Part shown: positions 27,465-36,979 of the stretch, piece after piece
How the letters are laid out: each line of letters starts with the position of its first letter
Position numbering within the stretch: position 1 is the stretch's first letter
Assembly (NCBI RefSeq): GCF_001673315.1
Contig: NZ_LZLQ01000012.1
Location: 1-59,772 of the forward strand
Reading direction: 5' to 3'
Origin: Mycobacterium asiaticum
GTDB taxonomy: Bacteria > Actinomycetota > Actinomycetes > Mycobacteriales > Mycobacteriaceae
DNA: 59,772 bases
Made by a program: the position numbers and the translations under genes
The notes under the pieces: model-generated
Databases searched by the model: none
The model's input: the letters and a program-made list of their open reading frames with translations, nothing else
What the model was told of the DNA's origin: nothing

Positions 27465-27492
27465 TAGTCGCTGGACGGTCGGAAAAGTTCCG
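27465..27492 (-). promoter_or_regulatory. ECF-type promoter of mmpL
   Basis: Read on the minus strand, CGGAAC (27492-27487) is followed by a 16-bp spacer and CGACTA (27470-27465), about 50 bp before the mmpL start. The spacer begins TTTTCCG, close to that of the PPE1 promoter. Confidence 0.65.
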
Positions 27493-27501
27493 TCGAACGC
27501 C

Positions 27502-28152
27502 TCAGGCCGGCGCCAGCAGCGCCCCGAACATGATCGCCGTTCCCGCGGCCATCGTTATCTGTAGCGCGGTGCCCAGCGTTCTGCGCCAGGCCCGGGACCG
27601 CCTGCGCCGGCCCGCGCGCCGCTGTGTGACGAGGCGATACCCCCAGGCCGCGGCGGCGAGCGCGAACAGCAGCGCCCAGATCCAGTTGCCGACGTCGACC
27701 CAGCCCGGCCAATCCTGGGTCGGCGCCTCCGCAGGAGCTACCCCCATGTCCGGCATCGAGACATCCGGCATGTGGTGGTGATGGTGGTCAGCGTGCATTT
27801 CGTCGGGCAGCGGCTCATGGTGAACGACGGCGTACATCCAGGCCATCGCCAGCATCTTCAGGGCGTGGTAACCACGCACCAAACGCATCCCGGCCATGCG
27901 GGTAGCCAGGACGGCAAGGATCCCGAACCACAGGGCCCCGGCCAGGAAGAACGCTTCCGCGGGCGTCGGGGGCAACCCGAGCCCCTGTGGCCAAGCCATC
28001 ACGGCCATCGCGATCGCCATGGTCAGGTGCAGCCCGTAGCTCACGACCGAGGTCCAGGACCGGCGGTCGATGACGAGCGCGAAGCCAACGGCGCTGAGCA
28101 GAAACAGACCGGTGACAACCCACCGCAGCGGCAGATCTTCAATCACAGTCAC
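27502..28152 (-). CDS. DUF5134 membrane protein with His-rich loop
   Basis: A 216-residue integral membrane protein with about six helices (residues 12-28, 36-54, 66-84, 95-112, 152-172 and 196-214). The loop after the fourth helix reads HHEPLPDEMHADHHHHHMPD, with six histidines in a short span plus Met and Asp, a likely copper, zinc or nickel binding site. It matches DUF5134 proteins of actinobacteria. It is divergent from the CopD-CtaG fusion gene across 58 bp, which supports a role in copper handling. The His-rich loop probably faces outside, but orientation was not computed. Confidence 0.75.
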   Translation of the reverse strand: MTVIEDLPLRWVVTGLFLLSAVGFALVIDRRSWTSVVSYGLHLTMAIAMAVMAWPQGLGLPPTPAEAFFLAGALWFGILAVLATRMAGMRLVRGYHALKMLAMAWMYAVVHHEPLPDEMHADHHHHHMPDVSMPDMGVAPAEAPTQDWPGWVDVGNWIWALLFALAAAAWGYRLVTQRRAGRRRRSRAWRRTLGTALQITMAAGTAIMFGALLAPA

Positions 28153-28210
28153 CGAACACTAGGCGCTCCGGCCGACAGACGACTACGACGCACGGTCGTA
28201 AGCTGCAGGG

Positions 28211-30187
28211 GTGGGGACTGACGGGCCGAGCACTGAGACGCCATCGGCCGCCCGGGTTGCCCGATCGCTGATTTTGCGCAGGGCACCGTTGGCGGGCTGG
28301 TTCGTGCTGCTCGCGGTCGTCCTCGCCAGCTATGGATCACTATCCGGAACCCGTCGCTACGCCGAGGCCCGCAATCCGTTTCCCGGCGCGTTCGTCAGCG
28401 CCGCCGCGCCCGTGGGGTACTTCGTCACGTCGTTGCTGGGTGCGGTCTGCCTGGGTGCGCTGCTGCTGGTTGTGATGACGTCGCGGCCGGAGCCGGACGG
28501 GTTGCTCGATGCAGCGGCGTTTCGCATCCATCTGGTAGCCGAGCGAGCTTCCCTGGTCTGGCCGCCTGCTGCCGCGGCGATGGTGGTGATCCAAGCCGCG
28601 CACGACGTCGGGGTGGGCCCGGGGGACTTGTTGCGCAGCGGGGCACTGTCCGACGCCATCGGCGTCTCCGAGACCGCGGGCGCATGGATCGTGGTGGCGG
28701 TTCTGGGCGTGCCCATCGCGCTGACATTGCGCTTGAACACGCGTTGGCTCGGACACGCGGTACTACTGGTCCCCACCGTGATCGCCGTCGTCGCGCCCGC
28801 GGTGACCGGCAATGCGGGCCAGGGACCCGATCACGACTACTCGACCAGTGCGGCGATTGTTTTCGCGATAGCGGTGTCCGCCTTGACCGGGCTCAAGACG
28901 GCCACCGCGCTCACCGCGACGACACCGACCCGCGCCGTGCAGATACTGCAGGTGTTCTGCGGCGCTCTGGCGGTCGGGTACGGCGCGCTTCTGCTGTACC
29001 TGCTGGTTCCGGGCGTGACGCTCGGTTCGGACTTTGCCCATCTCGGTCTGGCCGCGGGAGCCCTGTTGACCGCGGTGTGGCTGAGTGACTGTTGGGGACT
29101 GTTCGTCAGACCGCTGCGCGCAAGCGCTTACAGCGTGATCGCCATGCTGGCGACAGTCGCGGCTATGGCTGCTCTCGCCGCGACGGCGGTACAGGTCGCC
29201 CCCCGATTCCTTGCTCATCGGTTCACCAGCTGGGACGTCTTCCTGGGCTATCAGCTGCCGAATCCACCGACCGTGGCGAACACGCTGACTTCGTGGAGAT
29301 TCGACAGTTTGCTGGGAACGGCGGGGCTGGTGCTGGCGGCCATGTATTCGGCGGGCTACGTCATCCTTCGGCGCAACGGCAATTCGTGGCCGGCCGGCAG
29401 GCTGGTGGCGTGGCTGATCGGCTGCGCCGCATTGGTATTCACCAGCAGTTCCGGATTACGGGCCTACGGGTCGGCGATGTTCAGCATCCACATGGCAGAA
29501 CACATGACGTTGAACATGTTCATTCCGGTGTTGCTGGTCCTTGGCGGGCCCGTCACGCTGGCGCTGCGGGTGCTTCCGGCCGCCGGTGACCGGCAGCCAC
29601 CCGGACCGCGGGAGTGGTTGACCTGGCTGCTCCACTCGCGGATCACCAGCATCTTGTCCAACCCGATCATCGCGTTCGTGCTCTTCGTCGGGTCGCCCTA
29701 CATCGTGTATTTCACACCGCTTTTCGACACGTTCGTTCGTTACCACTGGGGCCATGAGTTCATGGCGATCCACTTCCTGCTGGTCGGATACCTCTTCTAC
29801 TGGGCGATCATCGGCATCGACCCAGGGCCGCGCCGGCTTCCGTACCCGGGACGGATCGGATTGCTGTTCGCGGTGATGCCTTTTCACGCCTTCTTCGGCA
29901 TCGCCCTGATGACCATGGCATCGCCGGTGGGCGCCACGTTCTATCGCTCGGTCGATCTTCCCTGGCTGCCCAGCATCATCGACGATCAGCACCTCGGCGG
30001 CGGAATCGCATGGAGCCTCACGGAAGTGCCGATCATCATCGTCATCGTGGCGTTGGTGTCGCAGTGGGCTCGTCAGGACCGCAAGGTCGCGTCGCGCAGT
30101 GATCGACACTCCGACAGCGACTATGCCGACGATGAACTCGAGGCATACAACGCGATGCTGCGGGAATTGTCACGAATGCGGCGGTGA
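28211..30187 (+). CDS. CopD-CtaG fusion membrane protein (Rv0102-like)
   Basis: A 658-residue polytopic membrane protein corresponding to Rv0102. The N-terminal half (about 1-320) is a CopD-type copper resistance domain with eight or so helices. The C-terminal half is a caa3-type CtaG domain with [45 protein letters not shown] and [15 protein letters not shown]; these His and Met residues are typical of copper delivery to cytochrome oxidase. The start is GTG 28211. The protein is probably involved in copper uptake or delivery across the inner membrane. It ends one base before the copper-chaperone-like gene on the other strand. Confidence 0.88.
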   Translation: MGTDGPSTETPSAARVARSLILRRAPLAGWFVLLAVVLASYGSLSGTRRYAEARNPFPGAFVSAAAPVGYFVTSLLGAVCLGALLLVVMTSRPEPDGLLDAAAFRIHLVAERASLVWPPAAAAMVVIQAAHDVGVGPGDLLRSGALSDAIGVSETAGAWIVVAVLGVPIALTLRLNTRWLGHAVLLVPTVIAVVAPAVTGNAGQGPDHDYSTSAAIVFAIAVSALTGLKTATALTATTPTRAVQILQVFCGALAVGYGALLLYLLVPGVTLGSDFAHLGLAAGALLTAVWLSDCWGLFVRPLRASAYSVIAMLATVAAMAALAATAVQVAPRFLAHRFTSWDVFLGYQLPNPPTVANTLTSWRFDSLLGTAGLVLAAMYSAGYVILRRNGNSWPAGRLVAWLIGCAALVFTSSSGLRAYGSAMFSIHMAEHMTLNMFIPVLLVLGGPVTLALRVLPAAGDRQPPGPREWLTWLLHSRITSILSNPIIAFVLFVGSPYIVYFTPLFDTFVRYHWGHEFMAIHFLLVGYLFYWAIIGIDPGPRRLPYPGRIGLLFAVMPFHAFFGIALMTMASPVGATFYRSVDLPWLPSIIDDQHLGGGIAWSLTEVPIIIVIVALVSQWARQDRKVASRSDRHSDSDYADDELEAYNAMLRELSRMRR

Positions 30188-30406
30188 TCAACCGACCACG
30201 GTGAAGTTGCCCTCGCCCTTGAGTGCTGTCTGGACCTGTTCGGCCGTGAGGCCGGTAGTGGACGAAACGTGCACGGCGGAGGCGCTTTCGGTGTCCAGGT
30301 CGATGCTGACCGCGGTCACCGGCTTCAGTGCCGTCAGCGCGGTGGTGATGGTCTCCACGCAACCCTGGCAGTGCAAGCCGGTCACCGAAAATGTCTGTTC
30401 AGCCAT
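30188..30406 (-). CDS. Heavy-metal-associated domain protein (copper chaperone-like)
   Basis: A 72-residue single HMA domain with the metal site GLHCQGCVETI near the N-terminus and a beta-alpha-beta-beta-alpha-beta pattern. It resembles CopZ-type copper chaperones that hand Cu(I) to P1B ATPases. It lies downstream of ctpB on the same strand with 80 bp between, and its stop codon directly abuts the convergent CopD-CtaG gene. CtpB is the obvious partner. A long inverted repeat in the gap may uncouple it from ctpB. Confidence 0.88.
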   Translation of the reverse strand: MAEQTFSVTGLHCQGCVETITTALTALKPVTAVSIDLDTESASAVHVSSTTGLTAEQVQTALKGEGNFTVVG

Positions 30407-30436
30407 ACGCGTTATCCTATCGGGGGTGTATCACCG

Positions 30437-30498
30437 CGCCGAATGTGATTCTCGCGACGCCCAATCGGCGTGTTGCGTCGCGAAATTCACACTCGGCG
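30437..30498. repeat. Long imperfect inverted repeat at the ctpB 3' end
   Basis: Two 24-bp arms (30437-30460 and 30475-30498) pair with about four mismatches around a 14-bp loop. Arm ends are CGCCGA and TCGCGACGC. The right arm covers the ctpB stop codon (30487-30489). No T-run follows. It could act as a terminator or processing hairpin, or be a member of a dispersed palindromic repeat family. Confidence 0.7.
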
Positions 30499-32745
30499 AA
30501 CGGATGCCGGCCCAAAGTTCCGCAATCGCAGGCTGTTTGAGACGACGAAGAACGACGAGAATGCCATCGCGGCACCCGCGATCAGCGGATTGAGCAAGCC
30601 GGCGGCGGCCACAGGTATGGCTGCGACGTTGTAGCCGAACGCCCAGAGCATGTTCATCCGGATGGTGCGCATGGTGGCCCGCGCCAGATCCAGGGACTGC
30701 GGAACGATGTCGAGATTGTCGCGCACCAGGATGATGTCGGCGGCGCCGATCGCGACGTCGGTTCCCCGGCCGATCGCCAAACCCAAGTCGGCGCAGGCCA
30801 ACGCGGGACCGTCGTTGATGCCGTCGCCCACCATCGCGACGGTCCTGCCTTCGGCGCGCAGCCCCCGGATGACTTCGACCTTGCCTTCGGGCAAGACATC
30901 GGCGACGACGGTGTCGATGCCGACCTGAGCCGCAACGGTGTCGGCCGCGGCCCGGTTGTCGCCGGTGAGCAACACCGTTGACAACCCGCGACGGTGCAGG
31001 GCGGCGACGGCTGCGGCGGCCGAGTCCTTCACGGTGTCGGCGATCGCGACGGCCGCGCACGCAACTCCATCCACTGAGACGAAAACCACTGTCTCACCGC
31101 GACTCTCGCCTTGCTGCCGGGCCGCGTCCAACGCGGCACCACCAGGTGCGGTCCGGGTGACCCAGGACGGCTTGCCGACCTCGACCTGGTGCCCGTTGAC
31201 GACGCCGGAGACACCGCAGCCCGCTACCGCCACAAACTCGTCGACCGGGGCAGGGTCTGGCGACGCGGCCACGATCGCCGTCGCGACCGCATGTTCGGAA
31301 GCGGCTTCGACGGCGGAGGCCAGTGCCAGGACTTCGTCGCGGGCGCGTCCGTCGGTCGTCGTCACCGCGCTGACCGTCAGTTGCCCGACGGTCAAGGTAC
31401 CGGTCTTGTCGAACACCACGGTGTCGATGCCATGCACGGTCTCCAGCGCGCGGTAACCCTTGATGAAAATGCCCAGCTGCGCCCCCCGCCCGGACGCCAC
31501 CATCATTGCGGTCGGAGTGGCGAGGCCCAGGGCGCAGGGGCAGGCGATCACCAACACTCCGAGCGTCACCGAGAAGGCACGATCCGCGTCGGCGCCGCCG
31601 ATCAGCCAGGCTGCCCCGGCGAGCAGCGCGATGGCGAAGACGGTCGGTACGAACACCGCCGAGATACGGTCGGCGAGGCGCTGGGCCCGGGCTTTCTGCG
31701 CCTGGGCTTCTTCGACCAGCCGGACCATGCCGGCGAATTGGGTGTCGGCGCCGACCGCGGTTGCCTCGATGACGAGGCGGCCGTCCAACACCACCGTGCC
31801 ACCGACGACGGCTGTGTCGGGATGAGCACGCACCGGCTTGACCTCGCCGGTCATGGTGCTGGTGTCGACGGCTGCGGTTCCTTCGATGACGACCCCGTCG
31901 GCGGCAATGGTTTCGCCGGGCCGGGTGACGAAGCGCTGACGCTTCTTCAGCTCACCGGCGGGTAGCACCAGCTCCGTCCCGTCGGGCAGCAGGACGGTCA
32001 CGCTTTTCGCGCCGAGTGCCGCCAGGGCGCGCAGCGCTCCGCCGGCCTTGGACTTGGCGCGGGCTTCAAAGTAACGACCGGCCAGGACGAAGACGGTGAC
32101 GCCGGCCGCGACCTCGAGATAGATCGCGTCGCTGTGCAGGATCGCCTGCCAGACTCCGGTGGTTTCGCGCGGTTGTTCCGGCCTGAAGACCGTCGCCAAC
32201 GACCAGCCGGTGGCGGCCACGATGCCGACCGATATCAGGGTCTCCATGGAGGCTGTGCGGTGGCGCGCATTGCGTAACGCGACCGAGTGGAAGGGCCAGG
32301 CGGCCCAGGTCACGATAGGCGCCGCGAGCGCGGCCAACACATAGCCCCAGCCCGGGAACCTGGCGCTGGGCACGATCGCCAACATGCTGGACAGGTCCGC
32401 CAGGGGCACGAAAAGCACCGCCGCGACCAGCAGGCGCCGCAGCAGGCTGCGGGCGTACTGCGCATCGGGGTCTCGGGCCTGTGTTGCCGCGGCGTTCGAT
32501 TCGCTGTGCGGGGACGCCTGATATCCGGCGTTTGCCACCGCATCGCACAGTTCGTCGTCGGCGACGCCGACGGCGTCGATGGTTGCGACGCGGGTGGCGA
32601 AGTTCACCGACGCCCGTACCCCGGGCACCTTGTTGAGCTTGGTCTCGACCCGGCTCGCGCACGCGGCACACGACATGCCGGATACGTCCAGCCGGACCCG
32701 CCGAACGGAGCCGAGGTCTGATTCCTCCACAAGCGGAGTCGCCAC
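30487..32745 (-). CDS. ctpB: Copper-type P1B ATPase CtpB
   Basis: A 752-residue heavy-metal ATPase close to CtpA. The HMA domain has [17 protein letters not shown] (Cys26, Cys29), the membrane site is CPC in [12 protein letters not shown], and DKTGT and [12 protein letters not shown] are intact. GTG 32743-32745 was chosen because it follows GAGGAGG and gives the CtpB-type N-terminus ([19 protein letters not shown]); the open frame extends further but without family similarity. M. tuberculosis CtpB (Rv0103c) is linked to copper uptake or homeostasis and SigC control. Here no copy of the shared ECF promoter is seen before it, so it may be read from another promoter or from the upstream cyclase gene 65 bp away. 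Confidence 0.92.
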   Translation of the reverse strand: MATPLVEESDLGSVRRVRLDVSGMSCAACASRVETKLNKVPGVRASVNFATRVATIDAVGVADDELCDAVANAGYQASPHSESNAAATQARDPDAQYARSLLRRLLVAAVLFVPLADLSSMLAIVPSARFPGWGYVLAALAAPIVTWAAWPFHSVALRNARHRTASMETLISVGIVAATGWSLATVFRPEQPRETTGVWQAILHSDAIYLEVAAGVTVFVLAGRYFEARAKSKAGGALRALAALGAKSVTVLLPDGTELVLPAGELKKRQRFVTRPGETIAADGVVIEGTAAVDTSTMTGEVKPVRAHPDTAVVGGTVVLDGRLVIEATAVGADTQFAGMVRLVEEAQAQKARAQRLADRISAVFVPTVFAIALLAGAAWLIGGADADRAFSVTLGVLVIACPCALGLATPTAMMVASGRGAQLGIFIKGYRALETVHGIDTVVFDKTGTLTVGQLTVSAVTTTDGRARDEVLALASAVEAASEHAVATAIVAASPDPAPVDEFVAVAGCGVSGVVNGHQVEVGKPSWVTRTAPGGAALDAARQQGESRGETVVFVSVDGVACAAVAIADTVKDSAAAAVAALHRRGLSTVLLTGDNRAAADTVAAQVGIDTVVADVLPEGKVEVIRGLRAEGRTVAMVGDGINDGPALACADLGLAIGRGTDVAIGAADIILVRDNLDIVPQSLDLARATMRTIRMNMLWAFGYNVAAIPVAAAGLLNPLIAGAAMAFSSFFVVSNSLRLRNFGPASVRRV

Positions 32746-32810
32746 AGCCCTCCTCAGGTCAGCAGATCGGATACTGCCAGCGTACAAGCGGTGTTCGACC
32801 CGGCTGCCGG

Positions 32811-34184
32811 CTAGGACCGCACGGTGGCGTGCTCCCGCACCAGCGCGCAGAGCTGCCACTGCCCGGGAACACCCTTGAGGTCGCATTCGCCGCGACTGGT
32901 GAAACGGTGCCGGGAGCCGGTGACGATGTCGCGCACCGTCGAGGAAACCAGCACCTCGCTGGCAGCGGCGAGTGCCGCGACGCGCGCGGCGATGTGCACG
33001 GCCATCCCCGCAACGTCGGTTCCGCGCACCTCGACCTCGCCCGCGTGGATGCCGATCCGGATTTCGATGCCCAGCGCGCGGATCGCGTCGATGAGTGCGT
33101 CGCTGCAGGCGAGCGAGGCGCTCGGACTGGAAAATGTGGCCACGAAGCCGTCGCCGGCGGTGTTGACCTCGCGACCACCGAAGCGCTGGATTTCGTGCCG
33201 AACGATGGCGTCGTGGTTGTCCAGCAGGTCCCGCCACCGGTGGTCACCAAGCTGGGCAGCCCGCTCGGTCGAGCCGACGATGTCGGTGAACACAATGGTG
33301 GTGAGCACCCGCTCGGCGTCTCCGCCGCCGCGCACGCCGGTGACGAATTCTTCGATCTCATCCAGCATCGGGCCGGTGTCGCCCACCCAGTACAACGTGT
33401 CCTCGCCCGGCAGTTCGACCAACCGTGATCCGGCGATGTGCTCGGCGAGGTACTGGCCGTGTGCAAGCGGGCTGAACCTGCGGTTGTCGCGATGCAGGAT
33501 CAGGGTCGGCGCGCTGACCCGGGCCAAGGTGTCGCGTACGTCGGCCGTTCGTACGGCGCCGATGATCGCGCGGGCCATGCTCGGCGACGCCGCCCGGTTC
33601 CCGGCCATATCCCACCAGGTGCGGAACGCGTTGTCGTTCGCGACGGTCGGAGCGATGATGCTCAGAATGTCGAAGCCCCGCTCGACCGCGTCCGGTTCGA
33701 TCGCGATGGTGGTGTACGGATCGGCTTCGCCGACCTCGTGACCGATCGGGTAGTCCGGCGCACGCAACGTGCGTGCGGCGCCGTTGACGATGACGAGGCT
33801 GGCCACCCGCTCCGGGTAGTCCGCCGCCACCACCAGAGCGGTCATCGAGGTGAACCCGGGAGCCAGGATGGTCGCCCGCTCACACCCGACGGCATTCATC
33901 ACGGCGATCGCGTCCCTGGCCCAGACCCGCGGGCCGATCGAGTCCAGCGAAACGCGAGAGGAGAGACCGATACCTCGCTGGTCGTACCGAATCACCCGGG
34001 CGAAGGACGCCAACCGCCGGTGGAAGCGGTACATCGACGGTTCGGAGTCGACGGTATCGATCGGGATGGATGGTCCGGGTAGCACCAATAGGTCGATCGG
34101 ACCATCGCCGAACACCTGGTAGGCGATGTCGATCTCGCCGCAGGTGGCATAGCGGGTCCGGATGTTCCAGGGCACCTGCGCCAC
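32811..34184 (-). CDS. Alpha/beta-hydrolase - class III nucleotide cyclase fusion
   Basis: A 457-residue two-domain protein. Residues 1-285 form an alpha/beta-hydrolase domain ([29 protein letters not shown]). Residues about 290-450 form a class III adenylate/guanylate cyclase domain with [26 protein letters not shown] and [25 protein letters not shown]. Both metal-binding Asp residues are present. The nucleophile elbow of the hydrolase reads LAPGFTS, with Gly where the catalytic Ser is expected, so that domain is probably a sensor. The adenine-specifying position (VNTAGDG) and the AVHIAAR motif differ from classical enzymes. Mycobacteria carry several such fusions. Cyclase activity is likely but not certain. 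Confidence 0.85.
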   Translation of the reverse strand: MAQVPWNIRTRYATCGEIDIAYQVFGDGPIDLLVLPGPSIPIDTVDSEPSMYRFHRRLASFARVIRYDQRGIGLSSRVSLDSIGPRVWARDAIAVMNAVGCERATILAPGFTSMTALVVAADYPERVASLVIVNGAARTLRAPDYPIGHEVGEADPYTTIAIEPDAVERGFDILSIIAPTVANDNAFRTWWDMAGNRAASPSMARAIIGAVRTADVRDTLARVSAPTLILHRDNRRFSPLAHGQYLAEHIAGSRLVELPGEDTLYWVGDTGPMLDEIEEFVTGVRGGGDAERVLTTIVFTDIVGSTERAAQLGDHRWRDLLDNHDAIVRHEIQRFGGREVNTAGDGFVATFSSPSASLACSDALIDAIRALGIEIRIGIHAGEVEVRGTDVAGMAVHIAARVAALAAASEVLVSSTVRDIVTGSRHRFTSRGECDLKGVPGQWQLCALVREHATVRS

Positions 34185-34193
34185 GGCTACAGA

Positions 34194-35312
34194 TTAGTGA
34201 TGCGACCCCGATAGCGCGTGCTTTCGGTACTGTGCGGCGCGGGCGGCGACTGTGACGCCGTTGCCGGGGGAGGTGTTGTTCGGGATCAGCACCCCCTTCG
34301 TCGCGGCCGGCACTCCGTCGAACAGCGTCTGCTCGAGACGGACATGGTCGACGAAGTATTCGATGTGGCGCAGGTTGGGGACTGCCGCTGCCACGGGAGC
34401 GTGCAGTGCCGGCGCGCAGTGGCCGGAGACCTGCAGGTTGTAGGAAGCGGCGATCCCCGCGGCGGCCAGCCAACCGGTATAGCCACCGCACCGGGTGGCA
34501 TCTAGCTGCAGGCAGTCCACCACGGGTGCGAGATGACGGGCTTCGTACAGGTCGGACACGTACTCGCCGGCCGCCACATCGCAGCCCATGGCGTGTCGCA
34601 GGATGCCGAGCCCCTCGATGTCGTCGCTGCTGACCGGCTCCTCGAACCAGACAACGCCGAGATCGTCGAGTGCGGCGCCGACGCGGCGAGCCTGCCCGAC
34701 GGTGTAGCCACCGTTGGCATCGACCATCAACGCGACCCCGTCACCGGCGAGGTCACGCAGCTGCCGTACTCGTTGTAGATCGCGGGTGACGTCGGATCCC
34801 CAGTCCTGACCGATCTTGATCTTCATCGCGGTGCATCCGGCCGAATGCCAATCCCGCACCTGTTCACCGAGTTGGGCCTCGTCCAGGGTGGTGAAGCCGC
34901 CGGAGCCGTAGACCGGGACATCTGGGCGGGCCTGTCCCAGCAGCGCGGAAAGCGGTTCGGCGCGCAGCCGGGCCTTGAGATCCCAAAGCGCCATATCGAC
35001 CGCGCTGATGGCCTGCATCACCAGGCCGCGGGTGCCGAAGTTGCGGCAACTGCGGCGCATCGCCTCCCAGGCGCCGGTGATGTCGTCGATATCGCCGCCA
35101 GTGACCACTGTGGCGAGGTGTTCGGAGATGAGGTCCGCGGCAACCGGTGAACTGTAGGTCCAGCCCAGCCCGGCGGTGTGACCGGAATGCGCGTGCACGA
35201 CGACGGCCGTGGTGGCGTCCCACTCGAACGTGCCGTCGGCCTCGGGCGTCTCGGTGTCGACCGTGTAGACCTCGACGTCGATGCGCTCGACGGTGGCGGT
35301 CGGTCGGCTCAT
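34194..35312 (-). CDS. Mandelate racemase/muconate lactonizing enzyme family protein
   Basis: A 372-residue enolase-superfamily enzyme. The N-terminal capping domain is followed by a TIM barrel with the catalytic KxK motif (MKIKIG), metal-binding Asp and Glu residues in LMVDANGGYT and WFEEPVSS, and a Gly-His-Cys segment (VSGHCAP) in place of the usual base dyad partner. It should abstract a proton alpha to a carboxylate, as in sugar acid dehydratases. Its ATG overlaps the stop of the GMC oxidoreductase by 4 bases. With the GMC and gluconate dehydrogenase-like genes it suggests oxidation and dehydration of a sugar acid. Confidence 0.85.
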   Translation of the reverse strand: MSRPTATVERIDVEVYTVDTETPEADGTFEWDATTAVVVHAHSGHTAGLGWTYSSPVAADLISEHLATVVTGGDIDDITGAWEAMRRSCRNFGTRGLVMQAISAVDMALWDLKARLRAEPLSALLGQARPDVPVYGSGGFTTLDEAQLGEQVRDWHSAGCTAMKIKIGQDWGSDVTRDLQRVRQLRDLAGDGVALMVDANGGYTVGQARRVGAALDDLGVVWFEEPVSSDDIEGLGILRHAMGCDVAAGEYVSDLYEARHLAPVVDCLQLDATRCGGYTGWLAAAGIAASYNLQVSGHCAPALHAPVAAAVPNLRHIEYFVDHVRLEQTLFDGVPAATKGVLIPNNTSPGNGVTVAARAAQYRKHALSGSHH

Positions 35313-36979
35313 GCGAGTGATCTTTCGTGCCGCTCCGCCCGCCCCCGGGCATGCTCATTCATCAGATCGGCGGCACGCGCGGCCAGCGCCATGATGGTCA
35401 ACGCCGGGTTGGCAGAGCCCTGAGTGGGCATGGTGCTGCCGTCGACGACATAGAGACGCTCGACGCCGAACACCCGGTGCTGCGCGTCGACCACCCCGTC
35501 CTCGGCGCGCGCGGCCATCCGGGCTCCGCCGACCAGGTGCGCGTGGCGTTCGATGGTGATGACTTCCTCTGCTCCGGCCGCACGCAGGATGTCCTCCATG
35601 ACCGAAGCGGCAGCCTTGATGAGTTGTTTGTCGTTGTCGCATTGTGAATAGGAGAAATGCGCCACCGAAAGACCGTGGCGATCGGTTTCATCGGCGAGCG
35701 TGACCCGATTGCGAGCCTGCGGCAACAGTTCACACAGTGCCCCCAGGGTGGCCCAGTGGACGTAGTCGCGCATGTATTCGCGCAGTGTGGTGCCCCAATG
35801 CCCCTGGGCGGCGACGTGCTCAGACCAGGTGATCGGCAACGGGCTGACGGTTTGAATGGACCACCCGCGCTTATATGGCTTGGTCGGGTCGGTCTCGTAG
35901 AACTCCTCGGTGCTGGCCTCGGGAGGCGGGGCTTTGTACATTCGGATCTCGTCGTTGAAGCGCCCTGCGACCTGGGGCGCCCCCTGTACCATCAAGTAAC
36001 GGCCGAGTTGATCGTGCTCGTTGCCCAGTCCCTGCTGGTAGCGGTTGGTGGCCGAAAGTAGCAGCAGCCGTGGGGTTTCGATCGAATAGCCGGCGACGAC
36101 GACGGCGGCGGCTCGTTGTCGACGGACGACCCCGGCGTGGAAGTACTCGACGCCAGTGGCCCGGCCGGTGCGATCGTCGACCAGTACCCGCGACACATGG
36201 CAGTCGGGCCGGATCTCGGCTCCGTGGGCGAGTGCATCGGGAATGTGGGTGATCAGCGGGCTTGCTTTGGCATTGACCTTGCAGCCCTGCAAGCAGAATC
36301 CCCGGTAGATGCAGTGCGGCCGATTCCCGAACCGGCCGTTGGGAATTGCGACCGGACCCACCCGCATCGGGATGCCCAGCGCGGTCGCGCCTTTGAGGAA
36401 GACCCGGCCGTTGCCGCTGACCGGGTGGGGCCGGTGCGGGTACGTGTGCGGGTCCCCCCACGGCCAGTCCTCTCCCGCGACCGGCAGTTCTGCTTCGATC
36501 TGTTCGTAGTAGGGACGCAGGGTGGCGTAATCGATGGGCCAGTCAGCCCCTACGCCGTCACTGCTGAAGGTGCGGAAGTCCGAGGGGTGGAACCGCGGGG
36601 TATAGCCGGCAAAGTGCACCATCGAGCCGCCAACCCCGCGCCCGGAGTTGTTGGAACCCAATGGAACTGGATCCTCACCGCCGATCTGGCGCGGTTCGGA
36701 CCAGAACAGCACGTGCGAACCGCGCTCGTCGCTGACCCAGTCGGTGTCGGGATCCCAGAACGGGCCGGCGTCCAATACAACAGTGCGCCAACCCTTTCGG
36801 GCCAACCGCTGCGCCAGGGTACCGCCCCCGGCTCCGGCTCCCACGATGACGACGTCGACCTCATCGTCTTCGGGGTAGCGCCGCATATCGGCGCGCAGCC
36901 GGTGATTGGTCCGCGAGCCGTCGTTGGGGATGAGCCAGGCGGATTCGTTGCGCGATCGGATAGCGCGGTAGTCACTCAC
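35309..36979 (-). CDS. GMC family FAD oxidoreductase
   Basis: A 556-residue flavoprotein of the glucose-methanol-choline family. The FAD dinucleotide site is VDVVIVGAGAGGGTLAQRLARKG, the second FAD contact VGGSMVHFAG, and the C-terminal GMC_oxred_C region has VYVVDGSTMPTQGSANPALTIMALAARAADLM. It resembles the catalytic subunit of membrane gluconate or sorbitol dehydrogenases. It follows a gluconate 2-dehydrogenase subunit 3-like gene with an 8-base overlap. The start is GTG at 36977-36979. Electrons probably pass to a membrane acceptor, perhaps through the small membrane protein of the operon. The sugar substrate is unproven. Confidence 0.88.
   Translation of the reverse strand: MSDYRAIRSRNESAWLIPNDGSRTNHRLRADMRRYPEDDEVDVVIVGAGAGGGTLAQRLARKGWRTVVLDAGPFWDPDTDWVSDERGSHVLFWSEPRQIGGEDPVPLGSNNSGRGVGGSMVHFAGYTPRFHPSDFRTFSSDGVGADWPIDYATLRPYYEQIEAELPVAGEDWPWGDPHTYPHRPHPVSGNGRVFLKGATALGIPMRVGPVAIPNGRFGNRPHCIYRGFCLQGCKVNAKASPLITHIPDALAHGAEIRPDCHVSRVLVDDRTGRATGVEYFHAGVVRRQRAAAVVVAGYSIETPRLLLLSATNRYQQGLGNEHDQLGRYLMVQGAPQVAGRFNDEIRMYKAPPPEASTEEFYETDPTKPYKRGWSIQTVSPLPITWSEHVAAQGHWGTTLREYMRDYVHWATLGALCELLPQARNRVTLADETDRHGLSVAHFSYSQCDNDKQLIKAAASVMEDILRAAGAEEVITIERHAHLVGGARMAARAEDGVVDAQHRVFGVERLYVVDGSTMPTQGSANPALTIMALAARAADLMNEHARGRAERHERSLA

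Noticed and set aside
28153..28210. ECF promoter before the CopD-CtaG gene
   Set aside because: CGACTA is present but the nearest GAAC is 22 bp away, outside the 16-17 bp seen at the other sites.
32746..32810. Copy of the shared ECF promoter before ctpB
   Set aside because: Only a GTCGAAC without a correctly spaced CGACT is present. I do not count ctpB in the regulon on sequence alone.
32746..33237. N-terminal extension of ctpB from the open frame
   Set aside because: It overlaps the cyclase gene antisense-frame-wise and is Arg-rich without family similarity. GTG 32745 has a good ribosome-binding site and gives the known CtpB N-terminus.
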